Assembly (NCBI RefSeq): GCF_019578655.1
Contig: NC_063261.1
Coordinates: 19,210,216-19,274,215 of the forward strand
Source: Ricinus communis
Taxonomy: Eukaryota > Streptophyta > Magnoliopsida > Malpighiales > Euphorbiaceae
DNA length: 64,000 nucleotides
Reading direction: 5' to 3'
Shown: positions 10,578 to 23,000 of the stretch, piece after piece
Numbering within the stretch: position 1 is the first letter of the stretch
How the letters are laid out: every line of letters begins with the position of its first letter
Notes under the pieces: model-generated
Database searches by the model: none
Seen by the model: the letters and a program-made list of their open reading frames with translations, nothing else
What the model was told of the DNA's origin: nothing
Program-made: the position numbers and the translations under genes

Positions 10578-11770
10578 GTACTTAATTTATTTCCTCTCAA
10601 TTTATATTTGTATTTATATTCATATATGAACTTGATAAAATGAAAAACAATCGAAAGAGAGGAAACTAAAACCAATATGGTGGTGGCTAGATTCTAAGGC
10701 TAAAAGTGGGGCGCACCCATTAAAAGCAATTTACTGTTTATAGTACCCGGTCTGAATAAGGATTAACCTGGTGCGGAAGACGCTAAGTGAAAGAAGAAAA
10801 AAATTGAACAAATCAATAAATGTTGCCTTATATATCGTTTATTACAATTGAATAGGCCCAATGGAGTTTGATAAAGATAACCGGGGCAGTTATCTTGTAA
10901 TGGACGATAACCACAACTGAATAGGTGCAACATCTCCAAGTAATAGGCAGGAATTATCATGTAATAAAGTTCTGGTGGAACTTGGAATGGCAATGGGCAC
11001 GGAAAGGCGACTGTTTGCCATTATCATTTCCCAGCCTTATCAGGAAAAATACAAGCATGGAACGTGCGAAAGTTATGAACATTTTTAGGACCATATCACT
11101 ACTAATCTTCCTCAAATGCTAACTGCATATTTTTCAAACTCTGGATACAGTAATTGTGAAAAAAGAAAAGAAAAACAATGATAGATGTAAAGAATAGTTA
11201 TATAATCATTAATTTAATAATTATTCTTTTATTTATCATGTTACTTCTGTTTCTATTTTATAAATATTTAATGTTATTACAATAGTACCAATCATTTTTC
11301 TGAACAAAATAATAATAAATTAGCATTTGTATCCAGTACTTCGGCCTACTGATAATGGACCTGAGAAAATAAATATCTAAATATAAGAAGTTCAAAGCTT
11401 TAGCTTAATGATACTGAAATTATAATTTGAAGCCATCTGTGCTTATTTTACTCTTAAATTCTACAAAATTCATATGTTTTCCACTTTGTAATCCTGTTTC
11501 TATAGCATTTATACTCATTATAAAACTAAGCAAAGAAGTGTGCTTTGAAAGAATTGCATACTTGTCTAGACAAAGTAACAGAAAAACCAGGGCCTCTATT
11601 AAGATAACCAAGAAGAGTAGTTGCTGCAGAGTTCTGTTCTGACTGGACAAAATGATAGAAAAATTCAGTATCACCCCCCACTCGTGTACCTACACCATAG
11701 AAGTTTCTATGTTAATTTTATACAAAATGCATTACAGAAATAGCAGGGAGAAACAACAAAAGGACACATA
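10578..11770. other. Spacer, no gene seen
   Basis: Contains no later exons of the broken SCPL copy and no other recognisable gene. Confidence 0.5.
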
Positions 11771-11867
11771 TCCAGTTTCTAAGTGTAAATGGAAGTTCAG
11801 CAGAGAAACCTGCAGGCAGAGTTTTGACAATGGAATTAGAGACTGCATTATTGCAAGAAAGAAGCAA
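11771..11867 (-). pseudogene. Inverted SCPL exon 1 relic
   Basis: The reverse strand encodes LLLSCNNAVSNSIVKTL then PAGFSAELPFTL, clearly like exon 1 of gene A ([26 protein letters not shown]). An extra base after the CTT codon changes ETG to RNW, and an alanine is inserted in LPGF. No exon 2 is found downstream on this strand. It is the only SCPL sequence in the window oriented opposite to the array. Confidence 0.75.
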
Positions 11868-13410
11868 TCTCTTCTTGCCAATTGGAATCTTTCCAATGTC
11901 TTTGTTCGAGTCCATTTTTTGAACAGTTGGCCCAGGACCCTTTTAAATAATACAAGAGATCAACTTGCTAAAGGGTAGAAGACGAAATATAAGGTCAAGC
12001 ATTAGAGTCCAGTCCAAACAACAAATTGCTGAAATTATTAATAACAATAAAAAGCCCACAAATCAGCCCAGTACAAAAGAATTCCAAAATATGGGAAGGC
12101 AAACAAGCAAGAGAAAAAGACTCTTAACATAGATGAGAAACTAAGATAGAAAATTAAAAGGGTTTTTTTTTTTCATAAAAAGAAAAATATTAAATGAGGC
12201 TCTGGAAAATTTCCTCCTTATCCAAAGTTTTTGGCAATTAGTTCCTTTCATAATAATTATAATAAAACCAAAAATTTAAAAAAAAAAATTAAAAAAAAAA
12301 TTAAATTAAATAAGAAACTATGACAGCCCTTTCCTCACAGTTAGGAATCCCACCAAACAACATTTACAAGATTATAATTTCAAATAATTTCTTCTATGGG
12401 AATGTCAGGTAACCGATAGTTTGTATAACAATGAGCATATTTTTCATATGCGTTATGCATAGTAGTTCCAACAAGTGAAATTCCATCCAATTTTATGATT
12501 AATAATACCCTTTAGATCATAAAAGAAAAGTTTATTTAATTTTCAATTTATAATGATAATGATGATAATAATAATAATAATTTTCAATCAATTTAAGATA
12601 ATTTATCAAAGATATTCTTTTCTTTTCCGAAATATTAAATTGTGTGATTATACGAATATTATTGCTGAGTTATGAATTATACATATCTAAAAATTATTGC
12701 CATTAAAGAAAGAAAAGCTGAAGCTCTGCTTCTTGATACAGACTGACTGGTAGTTAACTTAAGAACGACCCAACTGTAAGTCCAACTGTAAGTCCAAAAG
12801 GTCTCTTGAATTAATTTGGTTAATATACAAATTTGTCTTATATTATTGATTCGAATTTAGATTTACAAATCAAACTAATTTTTTAGAATAAAATATTATT
12901 TGTATATATGTCAGATTATTATTATTTTTATCTCTCCTTTATGAATCATCTGAATATTTCATGTAATCAAACTGTAAGAAATTATTTATTTTTTTGTAAT
13001 GGTTCTTTTTATAAACTCTTGTTTGTTCCTAATAGCTAAGGCATTAGGTGATAACTTAATAAAAAAGAAAAACTTGAACCCAATACCTGAAAATGCACAA
13101 GTAATTATTTTTAAACTCTGATATTAAAATGTAAGGCAAATAGAAACTGGTGGGCACCAACCATGTTCTGTTTGTAATTCAATGGATCAAATTCTGAACA
13201 TGTTTTGTACTTATATGTTGACTCACAGGATCTTACGATCTAACCTTCTCTAACAATAACAGTAACTATTATTGCTGAAGAAAATTAATTCTAGTAACCT
13301 ACATATACTCATGACTTAATTTGGTACAACAGGATTCTTCCTAACTTTCTAAAACCCACATCCAGGAGCCTGACATCTCTTTCGACCGGCTTTCATTTAC
13401 AAAAGAACCA
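11868..13410. other. Spacer upstream of SCPL gene A
   Basis: AT-rich, with A/T homopolymer runs at 12160-12310 and a short GAT/AAT run at about 12550-12580. No supported gene. Confidence 0.5.
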
Positions 13411-13442
13411 TATATATATATATATATACACCATGGTGAACT

Positions 13443-13449
13443 TATAAAG
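13443..13449 (+). promoter_or_regulatory. TATA box candidate of SCPL gene A
   Basis: TATAAAG 76 bp before the ATG at 13525. A (TA)n tract at about 13410-13428 lies just upstream and is an alternative. Confidence 0.4.
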
Positions 13450-13524
13450 ACTATATCCTGTTGAAGCTTATTCCCCTCTTCAGAATTAGGGGTCTCTACT
13501 GGTCCCAAGTAGCACTTCTCCACC

Positions 13525-16500
13525 ATGGCTTCCACTTCTACAATGTTCTTACATCTGTTGTTTCTGCTTCTTCTCTCGCAAACTGCTTTCTCTGGCGAAA
13601 TTGTAACCTCTTTACCAGGCTTCTCTGGCGATTTGCCATTCACACTTGAGACTGGGTACGTATCTTTTTGTTTTTGTTTTGTCTCTTGCTACTCTTAAAG
13701 TCTTTACAGGGTAAAAGGGTTGTGAGTAGTTGACCCTGAACTCCTGCACAACGAGGCAGACACTTGACCACCGGCCTGTTAGGAGTTGAACCTTTACATC
13801 TTCATTGCTTGTCTTGAAATGTCATGATTAGTTTTGTTTATGTGCAGGTATACTACTGTGGGCGACATTGAGTTCTTTTCTTACTTTGTTCATTCAGAAA
13901 GTAACCCTGCTGCTGATCCTCTTCTTCTCTACCTTAATGGAGGTCCTGGTTGCTCTGGCTTGAATGGGTTCTTTTACCAAATTGGTAGGCATTTAGTTTA
14001 TTTATACGCTCAAATAATGAACATTATTCCTAGAAAAATGTAGGAAAATTTGTAAGGTCAGAGGAAATGCATTGTTTATTTTTTTCTTTTTTATGGTTAA
14101 ATCTTATGAACCCAATCTATCTTTTACTCTGCTTACTTCTCCACTCAAATGAGTTCCACTGAGCTTTCTTTCGATAATTGGTAGATACTTGGTAGGCACA
14201 TAGTTGAAATTTTATTAGATAATTCCATATATGAAATATATTAATTAATAGGTAAGAGCTGCCAATCCCTCTCGACTAGTAAATGAACTTCTAAAATTTC
14301 TTGCCCTTGTTCTTAATTATTTTTGCCTCTATTTTCTATTAGGACCACTAAGATTTGATCTGAATAACTACACTGGTGGACTACCAACTTTGCTATCTGA
14401 ACCAACTGCTTGGTCCAAGGTACAAAAAGACACTTTTGACAAATTAATCTATGATCAAAGCTTAATTAAATAATTCAATAATATGCCGTAGTTGACTTGC
14501 TATGGTTTACTAGACTGTCAACATTCTGTTCTTGGATGCACCTGTTGGAACCGGTTTTACGTATGCAACTACGACAGAAGCTTGGAATTCAACAGACACA
14601 CTGACTGCAGTGCAAATATACGATTTTCTAAGAAATGTGAGTTACTGACATCTTCATGATGACCCAGAAGATAAAAACGTTCTGTCCTCCTTTGTATTTA
14701 CCTTATTATTGTTTGAACTATGATGCAGTGGCTGACTGATAATCCAGACTTCCAAACAAATCCAGTCTATCTTGGTAGTGATTCATATGCAGGACTCATT
14801 GTTCCTATGCTTTCTATGAATATAATTAATGGTAATCCAATCTTCTGAGGCCTTAATTTATTGAAAATTAAGCCTTTCCTTTTTTTTTTTTTTTGGTTGG
14901 TTCTACTGAATAAAGTTGTCATGATATTGAAAAACTTGCAGGCAATACAGCAGGACTTGAGCCATTTGTGAATCTCAAAGTACGAATATGAACTCCATAT
15001 GCACATTCTTAGTCTGCATCTACCATGCCTAATATTATTTTTTTCACTTTTCTTGACTGTTTGAATTAATCTTAGGGTTTTTCAATCGGTTGCCCTCATA
15101 CTGATACCATCGTGGAAACGAATGCAAAAATACCATTTGCTCATAGATTGGCACTTATATCAGATTACATGTATGAGGTGATCCCCATACTCCTTTCGAG
15201 CTCCTACTTCTGAGTATTACCTTATTTCAAGTTAAAATAAGTACGTATTCTGTAATGAATATCTGGGGATTCGTTGAATTCTTACACTTTCATGTCTATA
15301 ACTCAGTTCACCCGATTTCTTACTACTTACAAGGACGACGAAAATAAGAAATTACATGCGCAACTCTTTACTGAATCATTTTCTTTTTAAATAATGCAAG
15401 GCTTTGTGCTAATCAACGAACATTGTTTACCATTCTTTCAGTCGGCTAAAACTAGCTGCAATGGGACATATGCTAATGTTGATGCAACAAACACAGAATG
15501 TGTAGAAGCTCTTGATGATATAACTCAGGTTTGTTCTGCAAGGCTTTTTCCTTAATTTTATTTATTTTATATATATAATTAAATGCCTCCGACTCGGGTT
15601 ATAATTTGAGATCCTCACAGCCCTGGAGACGACTTTAGATACATAATGAGCTACACCTGATTGGTGACTGACAAATTAATTGCTGTATTTCTTAGTGCAT
15701 CGAGTTAATCAGCCGCCAAAATGTTTTGGAGCCAAATTGTGCTTTCTTGTCACCTAAAGAAAAGGAGAAAGCAGTTCGAAGATCACTAAGGGCAATGAGA
15801 AGGATCAAACCATTGCCCAACTTGGGGGATCTTTATTGCCATGTAAAGTTTCTCTCCTGAAAACACAAAGTTCTGCTCATAAATGCACATACTAATATAA
15901 TATGATACTAGCATATAAAAATTTTCTTTTGAGTCTCTTTAATTTGTTTTTCTTGCAGAACTTCCAATATCTGCTTTCTGATATATGGACAAATTATAAA
16001 AGTGTACAAGAGGCTCTTCATGTCCGACTGGTAATCAAAGTCGCAATTTGTATTTAATTAACCCATAAATTTTAGCATCAAACTGTGAAAAACTAATTGT
16101 GATGTTCGTTTCATGTAAACAGGGAATGATCCCAGAATTTTACAGGTGCAATATTAGCATAACTTACACAGTGGATATGAACACAGTGATGCCTTATCAT
16201 CAGAATCTCACTGAAACAGGCTTGCAAGTTCTGGTTTTCAGGTGATTTTCGAAATCTTCAAAAATATGAACCGAATTTTATGATCATAACATCATGCCAT
16301 TGTAGTGATTTAGAATTTGATGTTTCCTGCAAGATACAATATATGCTAACAAGAAACCTTTTATGTCTCCTTCTTTTTCTGTTTAGTGGTGATCATGATA
16401 TGGTCATGCCTCACAATGGTATTGAACTGTGGATAAAGTCTATGGATTTGACAATTGATACTGATTGGCGACCATGGTTTACTGATGGTCAAGTTGCAGG

Positions 16501-17237
16501 GTAAAATAATATTTTCTTTTAATTTATGAATTTTTATTTTCTATTTTGAGGTTCAATATTACCATGGGCTATATAATATTGATAACATTCATCTTAAATA
16601 ATTTTAATTATAGAAATGAAAACTAATATTTGATAGATTCATAACAGGGGATAATGATATAAATAGTCACTAAATTTTATATTCAAATTTAATTTAATTA
16701 TAGAATTTTAATTTATTTCGTTTCAATCATTCAAATTCAATTGTGTTTCAATTTAGTCAGTTCGTAAATTGAAAATTAACAGGTAACAAAAATAACAATA
16801 AAAAAAATATAACATATCAATTTCTTATTGGCCAGATAATTAAGCTGGAACCAAATATTAAATGATTGAAATAAAATAAGTAAAAGTTTTATCACTAAAA
16901 TAATACTAAATATAAAATTCAATAATTATTTACTTTATTATTCTTTTGAATGGAGAGACTACAATCAGATTGATACACGATTGACATTTGTTGCCTAAAT
17001 TTTCCAGGTACACAAGGAGATATACAAATACTGGATACAGTTTGACATATGCAACTGTTAAGGCAAGTTTAGAACAACATAAGTTTTTGTAAGAATTGAA
17101 TAAAGAGCAAACCTTTTGATACGTTTGTCTTTTGTTTTCTTGGACATGTATAGGGAGCTGGTCACTCACCTCAGGAGTACAAACGCAAGGAATGCTTTGA
17201 CATGTTTCATAGATGGATTCGACATTATCCTATCTAA
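13525..17237 (+). CDS. Serine carboxypeptidase-like (clade IA acyltransferase-type) gene A
   Basis: Fourteen exons: 13525-13655, 13848-13984, 14343-14419, 14514-14636, 14729-14831, 14942-14979, 15076-15177, 15442-15528, 15696-15842, 15959-16030, 16123-16241, 16387-16500, 17008-17062, 17154-17237; 462 residues, all phases consistent. It has a signal peptide, [20 protein letters not shown], oxyanion loop NGGPGCSG, nucleophile GSDSYAG, acid block GDHDMVMP and histidine block [10 protein letters not shown]. The exon 9 linker contains AVRRSLR, the basic region removed when SCPL acyltransferases are processed to heterodimers (family knowledge). Intron 13 has a GC donor (aag|gcaagt). Intron 12 is 507 bp and carries a MITE-like insert. 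Expected role: vacuolar acyl transfer from 1-O-glucose esters; substrates unknown, and a peptidase role is not excluded. It pairs most closely with B (137-bp exon 2, SPQEYKRKE tail). Confidence 0.9.
16661..16933. mobile_element. MITE-like inverted-repeat insertion in intron 12 of gene A
   Basis: The left edge (about 16661-16690, ataaatagtcactaaatttt) and the reverse complement of the right edge (about 16905-16933) match imperfectly over about 26 bp. The body is non-coding and AT-rich. Ends and target duplication are not sharply defined. Confidence 0.4.
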
Positions 17238-17687
17238 AATATTACCCATTTGGCTGAAAATTTTGGCGTAGGATTTCCTCTATCATGACTGATTGCATTA
17301 ATGAAGAAATTATTGTAAAGGCCTTTTCCAAGAATTACTAAGCAAATATTTGCTACTATGGAAATAACATTCATGGCCATGTGAAAGAAAGTATCAACTA
17401 GTTTGATAATTATATTTCTTTTTATTTTTATCATTTCTGCATTTCATTGTTGGAATTTGCCTCTCAGTACTCAGGGTTTTTAAGAATAAAAAAAAATCTG
17501 GAGTGAATTAAGATTTTACTTTTAGAATTCTTGATATGGTTGTCCAAACCCTTTGCAATGAATTCAATTATCGTTGTCAAGCAAAACAAAGCATAATGAA
17601 AAGACAATTCAATTATCCTTTTGTGTATACGTCTTAATAATGAAAAGCCACAACTTGTTAGGTAAAACAGTTAAGAACTAAATACAG
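17238..17687. other. 3' flank of gene A
   Basis: Untranslated and spacer sequence; nothing else seen. Confidence 0.5.
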
Positions 17688-17696
17688 TTCAATTTT

Positions 17697-18433
17697 GCCC
17701 TGTTGCACAAATAAGCTCCTGAACTATGGGCGAGAATGCATATATCACCTAAATGTTCACTTTTGCCTATACATACTCTTCAACTTTTTGAAAATTACTA
17801 TTCAAGCCATTTATTATTAGTTAACTGTTTGCTGCATAAGAAACTAATAAAATAATATTGCGGGTTCCAATCTTTTCATTTTCTTTTTTCTTTCATTTTT
17901 TCCTTTTTTTTCTTTCCTTTTCCTTCTTCTCATTTGGTTGTTCTTTATTCTTTTCCATAGCCTCCATTAATGAATTCCAATCTAAATCCTTAATACCGAT
18001 CAACTAATCATTATCTTAATTAATCCAATACTATTAACAAAGAGAAAAGATTGTAAAATTAATTTAAAATCAAGAAAATGAATTAAAAGTTATATATCAA
18101 ATTCTTAATTATCAAAAAAAGACTGATAGTAAAGATGATGGCAATAGTATATCATGCTAGTTAAAATTTTATTTCTTAAAAAAAATTCATTTTATTGGTT
18201 AGGAACTAAAAAATGAGAGAGAGACGGTAAAAAAAAATGAAACGGAGTAGGATCCGCTATTTATTTTTTGATAATTTTTTTAACCAAATAAATGATTGAC
18301 TGATGGTATAGTTAGTCAAAGTATTTGAATGATGAATTCTAAAAAGTATAAGGATCTTTATAGGCAAAAACAAACATTAGAGCGATATGTGCATTTTGGC
18401 CTATAGTTTAGGGGCTTATTTGTGCAATAGGCC
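17697..18433. mobile_element. Non-autonomous Mutator-like element (MULE-MITE)
   Basis: Terminal inverted repeats of roughly 75 bp: the left end begins GCCCTGTTGCACAAATAAG (17697) and the right end, reverse-complemented, begins GGCCTATTGCACAAATAAG. Homology continues through the 'gaactatgggc..gcatatatcac..tttgccta' region (left to about 17773, right from about 18358). It is flanked by a perfect 9-bp target duplication TTCAATTTT (17688-17696 and 18434-18442), diagnostic of Mutator elements. The 737-bp element has no coding capacity; the interior has a pyrimidine-rich tract at 17877-17945. Confidence 0.88.
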
Positions 18434-18442
18434 TTCAATTTT

Positions 18443-19958
18443 AAATGACAAGGCTTCTACATTTCTCTGAATTTTATTTTCCATTTACTTGTCAAATTTC
18501 TTAGAGTAAACATCCTTATTATATCCGACCATATGAGGCTTTATGTGATTAATGATCAAGTATTTATCTATTTTATGTATAATAGAAAAATATAAAAAAA
18601 TTCTCCATTTGCTTCAAATATTTCATTCTAGATAAATAAAAAATCTATTAAATAAATATTCATCACCTGTATAAATATATATTTTGAACATCATTTAATG
18701 CTCATTTTTTAAATATAAATGTAATTATAGGCATGAGAAGGTGATATTAAACTAAAATGAAACTTTGTAAATAAGACGAAATAAAATTAAAAATATTAAA
18801 ATTTTTGAGATAATTGGAGAAAATTATAAAAGATATTATTATTTTCAATATAATTATCAAATTTAAAGTAGCTTGGTTATACTGTTACTAGAGCAAGATT
18901 TGGGAAGTTTATAAGGTTGTCCAACAAATCGAGTGCAAGCACTCTATATTACTTGTTTTTGTAATACTTGGAGAGATCAGACATGAAACCTTTCAAATTA
19001 TTATCTTCTAGTTTTAATGCTATGAAATATTATATTTATGAAAATTAAATTTTTACCCACACGTGATGGATGTATAAATCAATAATTAGATTTATCATTC
19101 TTCGTATATGTAATGATAAAATAATAACTCAATCTATATTAATATTTTTATTTATATATAAAGACTTTTTATCAAAAAAATTATTATTTTTATATCAACT
19201 TTATATCAAATATTAGTAAATAAAATTGAAATATTAGTAAAATTTTATTAAAATTTACTAATGAAATTTAGAATTTTAAAACCATCCCTAAAATCATGAA
19301 ACTTTATATTAAAATCTCAATCTGCCATTAATTTTATAATTTTTTTTGTATTAAAAACTAATAGTGAAATACTATAGGTCGAAATTTCAAAAATATTAAA
19401 TTAAATCAATTGTAGTAAAGACCAAGGAGCAGAAAAATAATTGTTGTAGCTATACCAAAAAAATTCTCTTATGGAAATACCTGGTTTAATTGACAGAGTA
19501 GTGAAACGACATGGTTTAATAGAAAATTATTCTGATATAATATAATAAATTAACTCATTTTATTTTTAATCACCTATTTTGCGAGAAAAAAAGCTGAAAA
19601 AAAAATAAATTAAGTATCACGTGTCTAAAAATTATGTAGCCGTCATTCAGTTGATGGACCAAAGTCACCAAACAAAAACATTGCTCCATAACCTTACATT
19701 CAAAATCAAAACTATACTGAAACTTGCACTTCAATAAACTTAACATTCAAACTATAGAATGTTTTTTTTTTTGTGTATTGATCATCAACAATATGTCAAA
19801 CTCCCAGAAACATTCTGGTATAACAAGACTTCTAAATATCCCAGTTCAATTATATCCAAAAATAATGATCATAATATTGATTTGTCTCCATCCCATAATA
19901 TATAATAACCCTGCAAACTAGCGTACTTATGCAATTGTAGAAAAAAAAAAAAAAAAAG
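18443..19958. other. Spacer upstream of SCPL gene B
   Basis: AT-rich; no supported gene. A poly-A tract sits immediately before the TATA candidate of gene B. Confidence 0.5.
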
Positions 19959-19965
19959 TATATAG
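19959..19965 (+). promoter_or_regulatory. TATA box candidate of SCPL gene B
   Basis: TATATAG 36 bp before the ATG at 20001, following a poly-A run. The leader would be very short, so an upstream alternative is possible. Confidence 0.3.
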
Positions 19966-20000
19966 AAGCAGCAGCAGTGCCTACTAACTGCTTGTAGAAG

Positions 20001-23000
20001 ATGTTAAAGTCAAGTTCCGGCACCGGTCACCTGAATCTTGCTTGTTTTTTGTTGTTTCTTGGACTAGTTTTCTGGGCAAATGTTGCTTTCTCTGGCACCA
20101 TTGTTAAGTATTTACCAGGATATGATGGTGAACTTCCTTTTACACTTGAAACTGGGTATGTATGTCTGTTTCTTTAAAATTATTTTTTTTCCTCTGTGCC
20201 CATTCATTTTCTGTCATTTGCCCAGGAAAACAGAGATTCTTCATGTCAAGAACACAAATTCTTGAAAACCCAATTGCCCAAATATGTAATTTGCGTGATT
20301 ACGAAATATCCATGAAATCAAAGAAAAGAGAAAGTTTTCAATGTTCGTTCTGTCTTTTAGTTTTCCATGTTCTTATCTATGAGCATAACATTGGCAGCAT
20401 GATTTTTCTCTTTTATAGCCATGGACGACAAGTCGTCTGCTAATTGATAGCCAACATTTGTGTGTTGTAAAGTGATGAGCAGTTTTATTAGGATTTTCTT
20501 TTTTTGAATTTTATGCTTTATGCTCTTTTTCATTTCAAACTGTAATATTATTTTTAACTGTAATTTTTATTTCTTTTAAAGAAATTTTTTGTTTTTCTTT
20601 TTAAATCAATGGAGGCCAGTTCTCCTTTTTCTTTTGCAATTAATATTTAGTACACTACAGAATCATAGAATTAAAACGCTTAAAATTGATGTTCTTTTCC
20701 TCCCTTTTCATGCACAGAAAATTAACGTTCTCTTGTTTGAATTTTTTAGGTACATATCTGTAGGGCCAGCAGAGATGTTTTATTATTTCATAGAATCAGA
20801 AGGAAACCCCAAAGAGGATCCTCTTTTGCTTTGGTACAGTGGTGGTCCTGGTTGCTCTGCTTTCAATGGTCTAATTTATGAAATAGGTATCTTTTATTTC
20901 AGATTTCAATTTCATAAATAAACTTTTTATTAGGAGAAACGACTAAATTAATGATTTTATACTACTTAAATTTAGAGTTTTACTACTAAAATAACCCATA
21001 AAATGAATTTTTAAGTTGCATTGACAAGACTTTGTATAATGTGTAGGACCACTAGAGTTCAATATCTCAGATTACGAAGGGGGATTACCATCATTGGCTT
21101 ATTACCCATATTCATGGACAAAGGTAAAAAAGTACTGTGGCAGAGTTTCTTTTCTCTCTTTAAGAGAACAAGTTATGGCCATGTAATATTTGGTATTAAC
21201 CACTATAATCTTTTCTTGTTTAATGTATTAATCAGTCTGCAAGCATATTATTCCTTGATGCCCCAGTGGGTACTGGCTTTTCCTATTCAATAACTGAAGA
21301 TGGGTGGTCCATGTCTGACACATCAACAGGATATCAAGTTTATCAGTTCCTCAAGAAGGTGATATTAGAATTTATTTCCAATTAATTTATATTTGTCTTC
21401 GAATTATTAGTATAAAGTGAAATATACAATATTAATTGAAATGAACCTGATTCTGAACTTCAAATTTTGATTTGTTTTGCAGTGGTTGGCTGAACACCCA
21501 CAATACATCAAGCTTCAATTGTTTGTTGGGGCTGATTCTTATTCAGGCATATCTGCTACTTTAGCTATTCAACATATTTTAGATGGTGAGTCTGTTTATT
21601 GTACTGACTGTAAAGGTTCAATGTTATGACTTGACTGTTATTCTTGAAAGAAATTGTTTTCAATTTATTTGAATTCTGGTTTGTAACTTCAGGAAATGGC
21701 TATGGAGCAGAACCACACTTGAACCTTAAGGTACATGACTTTTTGGTAAAGAACTTGAATGATCCAATTATCATTTTCCTTACTTATCTGTTGTTGAAAT
21801 GATTTAAGGGTTACATTCTTGGGTGCCCAAGAATTGATGGACAAATTCAAGAGAATTCGAAGGTTATTTTTGCTCACAGACTGGCACTTATATCTGATGA
21901 ACTTTACAGGGTGATTACTCCTGACACAATTTTATTGAATCTATCTACTTGTTTTTTCTGAACTAACATATTGAATTCCATCTTTTCTGAATGCTTACAA
22001 CAGGCAGCTAAAAATGCTTGTGATTCAGATTACTATGGTGTAACCTCAGCTGATTCAGGTTGCTATGCAACTCTTGCATTAATAAAAAAGGTGACAGATT
22101 GTTAATTATTATGTAATTTGATTCCATGCGGAATGATTATTACTTTTCTGAAACTGGCTGTTGCTAAACTTTGTGAACTTGCAGTGCTATAAAGATATAA
22201 ACAAGAATGATATTCTAGAACCAAAATGCACCTATGCATCTCCTAATCCAATCGAAGAATCGGCTCGCAGATCACTCAGGGGAACTACAGCAGCAGATTT
22301 AATCATGCCACCTAGTAGAACTGCTGAGAAATGGTGTCATGTGAGTTCTTATTTTTCTGCTTTCGTACTTTTCACGTATTATATGTTTAAATTAATAATT
22401 CAATGATTGAATGACTCTCGTACTTACCGTTCGCTCAGAAATTTAAAGACCCCATTAGTTTTTATTTAAAAGATAATGCAGAATCAGCTTACAAATTGGT
22501 CAAAAATTTGCAGAACTTTAATTATTCTCTAGCCTATGTGTGGGCAAATGATGCAAATGTGCAAGCTGCTCTTAATGTCACTGCAGTAAGTAACTAAATT
22601 ATATCATCACAACTGAATTGAATTGCAAAATTAGATAAAACTGAAAATCTAACAGTTAATCTTTATGATCAGAAAACAGTGCGAGATTGGAAGAGATGCA
22701 ACAAATCCTTAGATTATGATTATGACATTACCAGTGTTATTGATTATCATAAAAATTTCAGTACCAAGGGATTACAGGCTCTCGTGTATAAGTAAGTAGT
22801 TGGCAATTTCTGGCATTTCAGTTGCTACTTTGAAATATAGAATTTGGGTACTGATATAATTTAACTGTTGAAAAAAGTGGTGATCATGATTTCACAATTC
22901 CGAATGTGGGCACTCAGCAATGGATAAAGGAACTAGACTTGACTATTGTTAATGATTGGCGACCATGGCTTGTGGATGGTCAAGTTGCAGGGTAAATATT

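Noticed and set aside
11420..11674. Overlapping open frames on both strands at 11.4-11.7 kb
   Set aside because: No homology to SCPL or other families; hydrophobic composition follows from AT-rich sequence.
13433..13447. Four-codon upstream reading frame (ATG GTG AAC TTA TAA) before gene A
   Set aside because: It overlaps the TATAAAG box at 13443, so it would lie upstream of the expected transcription start.
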